A stretch of 64,000 bases of DNA from JACNKV01 sp964388155. GTDB taxonomy: Bacteria > Fidelibacterota > Marinisomatia > Marinisomatales > JACNKV01. Positions 23,915-31,012 of this stretch are shown here, one piece after another. The position numbers were made by a program, and so were the translations under genes. Every line of letters begins with the position of its first letter. Positions within the stretch are counted from its first letter, which is position 1. Location of the stretch: contig CAYLYH010000005.1 of NCBI GenBank assembly GCA_964388155.1, forward strand, positions 1 through 64,000. Reading direction: 5' to 3'. The notes beneath the pieces are model-generated. The model was not told where the DNA came from and did no database searches. It saw nothing but the letters and a program-made list of their open reading frames with translations.

Positions 23915-24937
23915 TTACTCCGAAACCACTCTGAATTTTCCATCCCCTGCACGGATGATCAGCATGCAGCTCACGTCATCTAATGACTGAATCAACTCTA
24001 TCCCGGCTTTTTCGCCCATTACCATCAGTGCTGTTGCCAGGGCATCGGCTTCTAAACAGGTCTGTGCGATCACCGTTGCTGAAGCTACATTCATTTCAAC
24101 GGGATATCCGGTTTGCGGATCGATGGCATGCGAAAATATTTCTCCGTTCCATTCTACAAAATTCCGATAATCACCTGATGTTGCCATCGCCTGATTCTCT
24201 AACGAAATCACACTTTGCAAATCTCTGCCCGGTAAAGAGCCATAAGACGGTTTATCAATGCCAATCTGCCACACGTTCCCATCCTGGTTTTTCCCTGAAC
24301 ATCGAACTTCACCGCCAATTTCCACTAAACAACGATCAAATCCACGATTTGATAAATAATCGAATACTTTATCCACACCAAATCCTTTGGCAATGGCATT
24401 GACATCTACCTGAAGTTTCGGATGGGTTTTCCTCAGAAAATTTCCGTTTACTTTTAATTTATCCGAACCGATATTTTTCAAAACAGCAGTTAGACGTTTA
24501 GTTGGTGGTGGTGTCCAATCATCTTGCCTCGCACCGAAAAACCCCCAAAGGTTGACGATCGGCATCACGGTAATATCGAAAGCACCATCAGTAAGTTTAT
24601 GGATATCAAGCGCACGACTAACGACAAAGGCAAAATCCCCAAAAACTGCAAACGGTTCCGTGCTTTCCCAGCAATTGAACTGTGAAATCTCACTCTCAGG
24701 GATATATGTGGACATTTGTCGATTGACCTCAGCCAGTACGGAATCTACGCCATTCTGTATTTGATCGACATCTACGGATGTCTTTGAAATGATGGCAACG
24801 GAATAGGTGGTTCCCATCGTCCGCCCGGAGAAGCGATATTGAAGTGGAACTGAATCACAGCTATAGACAAATAACACCATAAATAAAAGACCCGACATTA
24901 GCCGGGTCTTTTTCAGCAGGTAAAACTCAATTAACAT
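23915..24937 (-). CDS. apbE: FAD:protein FMN transferase, lipoprotein
   Basis: ApbE attaches FMN covalently to Thr residues of NqrB and NqrC in the periplasm. Both acceptor SGAT sites are present in this window. The 340-residue protein has a lipoprotein signal with Lys-Lys-Thr-Arg, a hydrophobic stretch and the lipobox VYSC (Cys27). The mature part shows GTTYSV, VDVNAIAKGFGVDKV, GGEVRCSGKN, and the metal/FAD region MATSGDYRNF and HAIDPQTGYPV. A strong hairpin at 24885-24912 lies inside the signal-peptide codons, between nqrF and most of apbE. The ATG at 24935-24937 is kept because later ATGs would lose the positive charges of the signal. Confidence 0.94.
   Translation of the reverse strand: MLIEFYLLKKTRLMSGLLFMVLFVYSCDSVPLQYRFSGRTMGTTYSVAIISKTSVDVDQIQNGVDSVLAEVNRQMSTYIPESEISQFNCWESTEPFAVFGDFAFVVSRALDIHKLTDGAFDITVMPIVNLWGFFGARQDDWTPPPTKRLTAVLKNIGSDKLKVNGNFLRKTHPKLQVDVNAIAKGFGVDKVFDYLSNRGFDRCLVEIGGEVRCSGKNQDGNVWQIGIDKPSYGSLPGRDLQSVISLENQAMATSGDYRNFVEWNGEIFSHAIDPQTGYPVEMNVASATVIAQTCLEADALATALMVMGEKAGIELIQSLDDVSCMLIIRAGDGKFRVVSE
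24885..24912 (-). terminator. Intrinsic-terminator-like hairpin inside apbE 5' codons
   Basis: Arms AAAAGACCCG (24885-24894) and CGGGTCTTTT (24903-24912) are perfectly complementary over 10 bp with an 8-nt loop. On the minus strand the stem is followed by ATTT after TTTT; on the plus strand by one more T. It lies 65-92 nt past the nqrF stop, where a terminator of the nqr operon would be expected, yet apbE appears to be translated through it. Confidence 0.65.
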
Positions 24938-24942
24938 AACGT

Positions 24943-24969
24943 TTCTCTGTGCCCTTTGAGTCTCTGTGT
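24943..24969 (-). repeat. GCCACAGAG-family repeat, nqrF-apbE spacer
   Basis: A divergent copy of the repeat (TTCTCTGTGCCCTTTGAG then TCTCTGTGTC on plus). It fills most of the 39-bp gap between the nqrF stop and the apbE start. Confidence 0.7.
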
Positions 24970-24976
24970 CGATTCA

Positions 24977-26197
24977 TTAAAATTTATCGTAATCGACCAT
25001 CTCCGGTTCAACACCAAGATCGTAAAGCATTTTATCGACCGCATCGATCATCATGGGCGGACCGCACATATAATATTCGATTTCCGTCGGATCATCATGA
25101 CCCTTCAAATAAATGTCATGGATTACCTGGTGAATGAATCCGACCGGCCCTTTCCAATTATCCTCTGGCATTGGTTCTGACAGCGCCACATTGTAAGAAA
25201 AGTTAGGAAATTCTTCTGCTAAGGCTTTGAACTCATCATCGTAAAACATTTCACGTAAAGAACGAGCTCCATACCAGAAAGATACTTTACGAGTCGTTCG
25301 TTTTGTTTTCAGCAGATCGAAGATATGACTCCGCATGGGCGCCATTCCTGCACCGCCACCGATATACAGCATCTCTCGTTCTGTTTCTTTGGCAAAGAAT
25401 TCTCCATACGGCCCCGACACCATTACTTTGTCACCTGGTTTAAGATTGAAGATGAACGAAGAGGCAATCCCCGGAGGTGCATCAGGAACGTTAGGCGGTG
25501 GTGAGGCGATTCTGACGTTAAGCATCACGATATTTCCTTCGGCCGGATGGTTTGCCATAGAGTACGCTCTGTATACAGGCTCATCATTCACCGCATGAAA
25601 TTTCCATAAATTGAACTTATCCCAATCCGAGCGATATTCTTCTTCTACATCGAATTCGTTGTAATCCAGCGTGTATTCAGGGATGTCAATCTGAATATAA
25701 CCCCCTGCACGAAAGTCCAAATTCTCGCCTTCGGGCAGTTCCAAAATCAATTCTTTGATAAAGGTGGCAACATTCCCGTTAGACCTTACTATGCATTCCC
25801 ATTTTTGGATATTAAATATCTCATCCGGGATTTTGATCTTGATGTCATTTTTTATTTTTACCTGACAAGCCAGTCGCCAATCGTCTTTAGCTTTTGCCCG
25901 GCTGATATGTCCGGTTTCAGTCGGCAAAATATCCCCACCGCCTTCAACAACTTGGCAGGTGCACATCGCACATGTTCCGCCACCGCCACACGCAGAAGGA
26001 ATAAATATCTCATTGGCAGCAAGACTTTGAAGAAGTGTGCCACCCGGCCGGACTTTTAATGCCTTTTCGGGATCATCATTGATCTCGATTTTCATGTCAC
26101 CCTTAGGCAAAAGTTTGCTTTCTGCAAAATTCAAAAGTAAAACTAAAATGAGGATGAGTACCGTAAAAAATGCAACTCCAGTTAGTGCCGTAATCAT
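24977..26197 (-). CDS. nqrF: Na+-NQR subunit F (NADH dehydrogenase)
   Basis: NqrF oxidises NADH and passes electrons to the rest of the Na+ pump. The 406-residue protein has an N-terminal membrane helix (about 5-24), a 2Fe-2S ferredoxin domain with Cys70, Cys76, Cys79 and Cys111, then a ferredoxin-reductase module with FAD site RAYSMANHP and NADH site GGGAGMAPMRSH. The C terminus PEMVDYDKF is complete. It is the last structural nqr gene; apbE follows after a repeat and a hairpin. Confidence 0.97.
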   Translation of the reverse strand: MITALTGVAFFTVLILILVLLLNFAESKLLPKGDMKIEINDDPEKALKVRPGGTLLQSLAANEIFIPSACGGGGTCAMCTCQVVEGGGDILPTETGHISRAKAKDDWRLACQVKIKNDIKIKIPDEIFNIQKWECIVRSNGNVATFIKELILELPEGENLDFRAGGYIQIDIPEYTLDYNEFDVEEEYRSDWDKFNLWKFHAVNDEPVYRAYSMANHPAEGNIVMLNVRIASPPPNVPDAPPGIASSFIFNLKPGDKVMVSGPYGEFFAKETEREMLYIGGGAGMAPMRSHIFDLLKTKRTTRKVSFWYGARSLREMFYDDEFKALAEEFPNFSYNVALSEPMPEDNWKGPVGFIHQVIHDIYLKGHDDPTEIEYYMCGPPMMIDAVDKMLYDLGVEPEMVDYDKF

Positions 26198-26209
26198 TTC
26201 GTCTTTCTC

Positions 26210-26821
26210 CTATAAATCAATGCCTGAAAAGGCCATAAATGCCATGGATAATAACCCGGTCAATAACATCGTAATCCCTAATCCTTTTAATCCGGGTGGA
26301 ACGTTTGAGTAACGGAGTTTGTGACGTATCGCCGCCATCGAAGCAATGGCAAGAAAAAAGCCGATGCCCGAACCAAATCCGAATACTACCGACTCACCAA
26401 ATGTATATTGCCGCTCAACTAAAAGAAGCGACCCGCCAAGTATAGCGCAGTTCACAGCAATTAGCGGTAGGAATATCCCCAATGTCTGATAAAGGACGGG
26501 AAGAAATCTATCTAAAGTCATTTCGACTAATTGAACCATCGCAGCAATCACCGCAATAAATGCAATGAAATTCAGATAGCTTAAATCACTGTTCGGCATC
26601 CCCGCCCAGGATAGTGCACCTTTTTCCAAAAAGAAATGATGTAACGCCCAGTTCACCGGAGCAGTGATTGTCAGGACGAATACAACGGCAATTCCAAGCC
26701 CTATTGATGTTTCCACTTTTTTCGAGATTGCGAGGAATGAGCACATCCCAAGGAAGTATGCCAACAGGATGTTTTCGACGAAAATCGATTTTATTGCTAG
26801 TGATAAATAATGTTCAAACAT
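26210..26821 (-). CDS. nqrE: Na+-NQR subunit E
   Basis: A 203-residue six-helix membrane subunit that, with NqrD, holds an intramembrane Fe or 2Fe-2S centre and forms part of the Na+ path. Cys27 (FLGMCSF) and Cys125 (VNCAILGG) sit at the positions expected for the centre. GFGSGIGFFLAI is conserved. It lies 12 bp upstream of nqrF. Its own leader is unusual: a hexamer array ends about 9 nt before the ATG and no ribosome binding site is visible. Confidence 0.96.
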   Translation of the reverse strand: MFEHYLSLAIKSIFVENILLAYFLGMCSFLAISKKVETSIGLGIAVVFVLTITAPVNWALHHFFLEKGALSWAGMPNSDLSYLNFIAFIAVIAAMVQLVEMTLDRFLPVLYQTLGIFLPLIAVNCAILGGSLLLVERQYTFGESVVFGFGSGIGFFLAIASMAAIRHKLRYSNVPPGLKGLGITMLLTGLLSMAFMAFSGIDL

Positions 26822-26830
26822 AGTTTTTTT

Positions 26831-26860
26831 AGGTTTAGGTTTAGGTTGAGGTTGAGGTTG
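26831..26860. repeat. Tandem hexamer array in front of nqrE
   Basis: Five head-to-tail 6-bp units on plus: AGGTTT twice, then AGGTTG three times. On the transcript this reads as CAACCT and AAACCT units and occupies the place of the nqrE ribosome binding site. Related hexamers occur at 18540-18556 and 28303-28330. Confidence 0.85.
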
Positions 26861-26924
26861 AAAATTCGAGCGTTGTAGTGATGGAGTGATGCAGAAATAA
26901 TATTACCCCAGAATTGTTATATGT

Positions 26925-27008
26925 CATTTCTGGACAAATAGGGTTCGCAGAACGAATTATTACCGTTAAGAATTCAATCATCATTCCGTATATCCAACGA
27001 CCACCATT
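26925..27008 (-). pseudogene. nqrB-like remnant (28 codons)
   Basis: One minus-strand frame reads NGGRWIYGMMIEFLTVIIRS followed by ANPICPEM. The intact nqrB at 29854-31008 reads NRGRWFYGIMIGLLTVIIRS followed by VNPAYPEG. That is 19 identical residues of 28, ungapped, over the conserved C-terminal NqrB region. The frame has no start, the match stops abruptly on both sides, and no further nqr homology could be followed. I read it as a decayed piece of a second nqrB or rnfD-like gene. Confidence 0.75.
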
Positions 27009-27107
27009 AATACGATTCCAAACAAAATCCCTACTTCTTTCACCCTTCGCATAAGTGTTTTAGATTTATTAATATCTTTCCGCATTCTATTTCGTGACAA
27101 TTCTTTA

Positions 27108-28283
27108 CTATTTCAAAAATAATATTTTCTGCATTTTCGATTCTCTTCCAACAAGCATTTGCACAAAATACACTCCGCTTGGAAAATCAAAAGCATTCCA
27201 TTTTACAGTATGCATATCAGGATCGGTGATTCCATTTACCAATGTTTCGACTAACCTACCAGTGATGTCGTACACACGCAGATAGGCAATATGGCTTGCC
27301 TCTGTTATCGGAATCGAAAATAAAATTGTTGTGGTTGGGTTGAATGGATTTGGGTAGTTATTTATCCAGAAACTTGAGGGAGAATAATTCTGTACATCAT
27401 CTATTTTAGTTGAACTGGCAATGGTAATTAAATCTGTTTTGACTTCCGTTGCACTATCTCCATTTTCGTCCGTTACCGTTACTAACACAGAATAAGTACC
27501 CAAATCAGAATATGAATGAACAGGAGATTGAATATTACTCGTATCGCCATCGCCAAAATCCCAATACCAGGATGTAATCTCATATTCACCAGGTAAAACT
27601 TCACCAAAAAACTGGACAGAATTACCTTGTGCAATCGTATCCGCACTCGTATAAAAATCAACCGTAGGACCAAAAGACCAGTATCCGGAGTTGCCGTTGG
27701 GAGTTACGACCAATTCCAAATTTGTCATTAGATAGCCCAAGGTAATCGAGCAATTTGAAGAATCAGTAAAATCATAACTCAAAATTCTATCTTCAGACAA
27801 TGTTAGGCTGTCCTCATCCGGATTGGTCATGTCTAAATTAATATAAGCTCCTTCAGCGTCTCTTAAACAAAATGTACCTAACTCTGCATATACTTCGGCA
27901 TTCCACTGTATAATATTTGGTATACTTCCTCCTTCCGTATCCGCAGCGTAATATAAAGTCAGAAGGATGGTGTTTTCCTCGTTGGAACTTGGTAAAAAAC
28001 ATCTATAATATAAATTGAAATTGTAGTCTAAAAATGCATAAAAACATGGAGGGGGAGGTCCCGGTAAGCGGTATTGGTCTAAACCATTGTCAAAATCATG
28101 AGTTGCATTTGGATCAAATCCAAAATCTAAAGGTATAGATAACCAGGATTCATCTAAACAGTTTATATCAATTGTTACCATCCAATGAAAGAAGTTTTCT
28201 AAATTTCTACTGTCACTATTTTCTTGACCGTAGATAAATTGTAATAAAATGCAAACTACGGATAAAGCCATTACTTTTTTCAT
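27108..28283 (-). CDS. Secreted PKD-domain protein with T9SS C-terminal sorting domain
   Basis: A 391-residue protein with a signal peptide (about 1-19, ending FIYGQ), an N-terminal region of about 190 residues that I do not recognise (with a CFYAFLDYN and YYRCF Cys pair), a PKD domain (about 205-290, core WYWDFGDGDTSN and VHSYSDLGTYSV), and a C-terminal T9SS type A sorting domain (about 305-391). The sorting domain starts NYPNPFNPTTTI, continues VYDITGRLVETL and ends KILFLK. Expected location is the cell surface or medium. It sits between nqrD and nqrE in the same orientation, with 49 bp to the nqrD stop. A functional link with Nqr is doubtful; insertion by chance is the simpler view. Confidence 0.88.
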   Translation of the reverse strand: MKKVMALSVVCILLQFIYGQENSDSRNLENFFHWMVTIDINCLDESWLSIPLDFGFDPNATHDFDNGLDQYRLPGPPPPCFYAFLDYNFNLYYRCFLPSSNEENTILLTLYYAADTEGGSIPNIIQWNAEVYAELGTFCLRDAEGAYINLDMTNPDEDSLTLSEDRILSYDFTDSSNCSITLGYLMTNLELVVTPNGNSGYWSFGPTVDFYTSADTIAQGNSVQFFGEVLPGEYEITSWYWDFGDGDTSNIQSPVHSYSDLGTYSVLVTVTDENGDSATEVKTDLITIASSTKIDDVQNYSPSSFWINNYPNPFNPTTTILFSIPITEASHIAYLRVYDITGRLVETLVNGITDPDMHTVKWNAFDFPSGVYFVQMLVGRESKMQKILFLK

Positions 28284-28332
28284 GATGAACCACTCGAATT
28301 GCTACGCCTTAGTTTCAATTTTTAGCTTTAGC

Positions 28333-28959
28333 CTAAGCTTCCTCGAATTTTGTGACTGTTCTCTGCACCCAAATAATCAACCCAAGAATGATAAACGCCC
28401 CGGGTGATAAGACCATCAGCCCGACATTAAGATAGCCCATATCGTAAACTACCTGTGGAATCATCGTAAATCCAAGCACCGTTCCACTCCCAAACAATTC
28501 TCTGAAAAATGACACTAATATCAATATTGAGCCATATCCCATTGCATTCCCAAACCCATCAAGAAATGATTTTCCGGGTGTGTTTTGCATAGCAAAGGCT
28601 TCCGCTCGTCCCATCACAATACAGTTAGTAATGATTAGTCCGACAAATACTGAAAGCTGTTTACTGATGTCATACATATAGGCTCGCAGAATTTGATCTG
28701 CAAAAATCACTAACGAGGCGATAACCGTCAACTGAACGATGATACGAACTCTGCCCGGAATAAAATTTCTCAACAGTGAAATAACCGTATTTGAAAGCGA
28801 CAGAACAAACATGACTGCCAATGTCATCACAATCGCCGTATCCATCTTGACGGTTACAGCAAGGGCGGAACAAATTCCTAAAATCTGCGATGAGATCGGA
28901 TTATTGTGAACTAATGGATCAACAAGAACCTGCTGGGATTTCTTACTTAAAAAACTCAT
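28333..28959 (-). CDS. nqrD: Na+-NQR subunit D
   Basis: A 208-residue six-helix membrane subunit paired with NqrE. Cys30 (LGICSAL) and Cys113 (TNCIVMGRAEAFA) match the intramembrane metal-centre ligands. The C terminus ends VTKFEEA. AAGGAG lies about 10 bp before the ATG. It is separated from nqrC by a 209-bp repeat-bounded element and from nqrE by the T9SS cargo gene, so the operon is split on both sides of this gene. Confidence 0.96.
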   Translation of the reverse strand: MSFLSKKSQQVLVDPLVHNNPISSQILGICSALAVTVKMDTAIVMTLAVMFVLSLSNTVISLLRNFIPGRVRIIVQLTVIASLVIFADQILRAYMYDISKQLSVFVGLIITNCIVMGRAEAFAMQNTPGKSFLDGFGNAMGYGSILILVSFFRELFGSGTVLGFTMIPQVVYDMGYLNVGLMVLSPGAFIILGLIIWVQRTVTKFEEA

Positions 28960-28984
28960 TACTTGCCTTCTCCTTTAAGATTTT

Positions 28985-29193
28985 GCCACAGAGCCATAGA
29001 GATTTTATTAGGATTTGGGAGTAATAACCCTACGTATGCAATCTGCATATTAAATCTTAAGATTCCTTGATTATTTGTTTTCACCTGAGAAACACCTTTC
29101 TACTCATAAGACCGGTTGTCACAAACAATAATATTGATAATACTAATATATTTTTCATTAGTGTTTATCTATTTTTCTCTGTGCCTTTGTGGC
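28985..29193. repeat. 209-bp spacer element with inverted GCCACAGAG ends
   Basis: The left end is GCCACAGAGCCATAGAGA (28985-29002) and the right end TTCTCTGTGCCTTTGTGGC (29175-29193), an inverted pair of the same repeat. The inside shows no coding frame and no similarity to the 529-643 element. The right end supplies the last nqrC codons. It separates nqrC from nqrD, which are normally adjacent. Confidence 0.65.
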
Positions 29194-29873
29194 GATTCAT
29201 TTCTTATGTTTTTAAAGAACGGTTCATAGGTTGCTAAATCCTTTGCCAGGAATTGATTGACTCCTTTACAGGTAAGCGTCGCACCTGAAATTCCATCCAC
29301 TCGATGGAAGGCTTCTGCATCCGTGGATAAAACTTCTCCCTTGATAATTTCCAATGCCATCGGATTACCGGTTTCATCCACAATTTTCTTCCCGGTAAAA
29401 TTGGATGTGAACCACTCTTTGTCGATTTCACCGCCAAGCCCCGGCGTTTCTCCATGTTTGTAAAATGTGATTCCCTTCACGGTTTCGCCGTCAGGTTCAA
29501 TTGCAAGATAACCATAAACAGTGGACCATAGCCCTTTTCCGCTGACAGGGATAGCATATCCACCAGCTCCTTCTGCAATTTTTTTCTTAAACACAGAATA
29601 GTCACCATCCGCAACAATATTCCCTTTTTCGTCAATAGTTAATTCTTCTATTCTCTCCTTAAATAAAGATTGAATTTCATCTCCACTCAATTTGACGGAT
29701 GCATCCTCGGGAATATTAAGTGAACTTAAAATATTCTTTTTCATATCGATCTGGACATTCATATCCTGACGTTCTGCTAACGATGTTGCTGCCACGGAGA
29801 GAAATAATCCCAGCACGACCGTAATGCTCGACATAAATGAAATCACATAAAGGTTACTTCGCATAACGGGCAA
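29169..29873 (-). CDS. nqrC: Na+-NQR subunit C
   Basis: NqrC carries covalent FMN and passes electrons toward NqrB. The 234-residue protein has an N-terminal membrane helix (about 10-30) and the flavinylation motif SGAT (196-199, acceptor Thr199) in VDGISGATLTCKGV, the target of ApbE. GETPGLGGEI is conserved. The C-terminal RNESPQRHREK is encoded by a GCCACAGAG-family repeat copy and is probably an extra tail. It overlaps nqrB by 20 bp. Confidence 0.95.
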   Translation of the reverse strand: MPVMRSNLYVISFMSSITVVLGLFLSVAATSLAERQDMNVQIDMKKNILSSLNIPEDASVKLSGDEIQSLFKERIEELTIDEKGNIVADGDYSVFKKKIAEGAGGYAIPVSGKGLWSTVYGYLAIEPDGETVKGITFYKHGETPGLGGEIDKEWFTSNFTGKKIVDETGNPMALEIIKGEVLSTDAEAFHRVDGISGATLTCKGVNQFLAKDLATYEPFFKNIRNESPQRHREK

Positions 29874-31008
29874 CCCTCCTTTTAATATTTCCCTGAACGA
29901 CGAAGTAGTCGATCAACGGAGAAAACGCATTCATCAGCAAAATAGCTAACATAGTTCCCTCAGGATAAGCCGGATTAACAGAGCGGATAATGACAGTAAG
30001 CAATCCAATCATTATTCCGTAGAACCAGCGACCTCGGTTGGTGAATGCTGCTGTAACCGGATCGGTTGCCATGAATACAGTTCCGAATAAAAATCCGCCC
30101 ATCACCAAATGATAATGCGGAGTTAGACTCAACATCGTGTTTGTGGAATAGTCAGAAAACATATTCGTCAGAATACTGGTTCCGACTAATCCAATGACAG
30201 ATCCTGTCATAATTCGCCATGAACCGATTTTTGTTACAATCAAAAATGCAGCTCCGATCAAAATCATAAGTGCACTTGTCTCACCGATAGAACCGGGAAC
30301 CCATCCCATGAAAAGGTTCCACCATGAATAATCAAACTGCGTCATTTCAGTCAAAAGGGATACTGCATTTGCGCCTTCTTGTGAAGCAGACACCGATAAT
30401 GCTGTCGCTCCGGAATATCCGTCTGCGCCGGCAATCCAAACCAAATCTCCGGAAATATTCCCGGGATAGGAAAAAAATAAAAAAGCACGGGCAGTCAATG
30501 CGGGGTTGAAGATGTTCATCCCTGTCCCGCCAAAAATCATTTTACCGATAACAACTCCGAATGATGTTGCAACCGCAACTTGCCAAAGCGGAATCGTTGC
30601 CGGTACAATCAGCGGAATTAACAAGCCGGTGACGAAAAACCCCTCATCCACTTCGTGCTTTCGTACCAAGGCAAAGAGGATCTCCCAAAACCCGCCGGCT
30701 GCATACGACACCATCAGGATAGGAAGAAAATATCCCATGCCGACAAAAAGATTATCAATCCACGAACGTTCAATCCCTAACGCTTGTGCTTGCTGATATC
30801 CGGTGTTAATTATGCCAAAAATGACTGCCGGAATCAGAGCAATGATAACCATGGTCATGGCACGTTTCAGATCAATACTGTCTCGAATGTGCGGTCCGGA
30901 TTTTGTTTGTTTATCCGTGGCAAATAAAATGGTATCAACCATTTCAAAGATCGGATAAAAATATTCCAGTTTTCCACCTCTCACAAAATATTTTTCAAGG
31001 AATTTCAT
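29854..31008 (-). CDS. nqrB: Na+-NQR subunit B
   Basis: NqrB is the main membrane subunit, with about ten helices, covalent FMN and the quinone site. The acceptor motif SGAT lies at about 199-202 in ADGYSGATALS. The conserved C-terminal region FTNRGRWFYG and NPAYPEGTMLAILLMNAF is complete, ending KRRVARYAK. I chose the ATG at 31006-31008 (384 aa): GGAAGGG lies 7 bp upstream and it follows the nqrA stop. A longer frame to 31065 would overlap nqrA by 53 bp. NqrB is usually a little longer (about 410). Confidence 0.95.
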   Translation of the reverse strand: MKFLEKYFVRGGKLEYFYPIFEMVDTILFATDKQTKSGPHIRDSIDLKRAMTMVIIALIPAVIFGIINTGYQQAQALGIERSWIDNLFVGMGYFLPILMVSYAAGGFWEILFALVRKHEVDEGFFVTGLLIPLIVPATIPLWQVAVATSFGVVIGKMIFGGTGMNIFNPALTARAFLFFSYPGNISGDLVWIAGADGYSGATALSVSASQEGANAVSLLTEMTQFDYSWWNLFMGWVPGSIGETSALMILIGAAFLIVTKIGSWRIMTGSVIGLVGTSILTNMFSDYSTNTMLSLTPHYHLVMGGFLFGTVFMATDPVTAAFTNRGRWFYGIMIGLLTVIIRSVNPAYPEGTMLAILLMNAFSPLIDYFVVQGNIKRRVARYAK

Positions 31009-31012
31009 TGCA

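Larger units (their letters stand above)
26822..27107. other. Insertion spacer inside the nqr operon
   Basis: In ordinary nqr operons nqrD and nqrE are adjacent. Here the spacer holds a hexamer array (26831-26860), a short GGAGTGAT-type repeat (about 26880-26890) and a degraded nqrB-like segment (26925-27008). The remaining 100 bp next to the T9SS cargo gene is AT-rich and shows nothing I can name. Confidence 0.6.

Noticed and set aside
26981..27052. A 23-codon minus-strand frame (MRRVKEVGILFGIVLMVVVG and a short end) that could be a tiny membrane protein
   Set aside because: It overlaps in another frame the segment that matches NqrB at 19 of 28 residues. It has no ribosome binding site, and its hydrophobic look can come from the shifted reading of the remnant.
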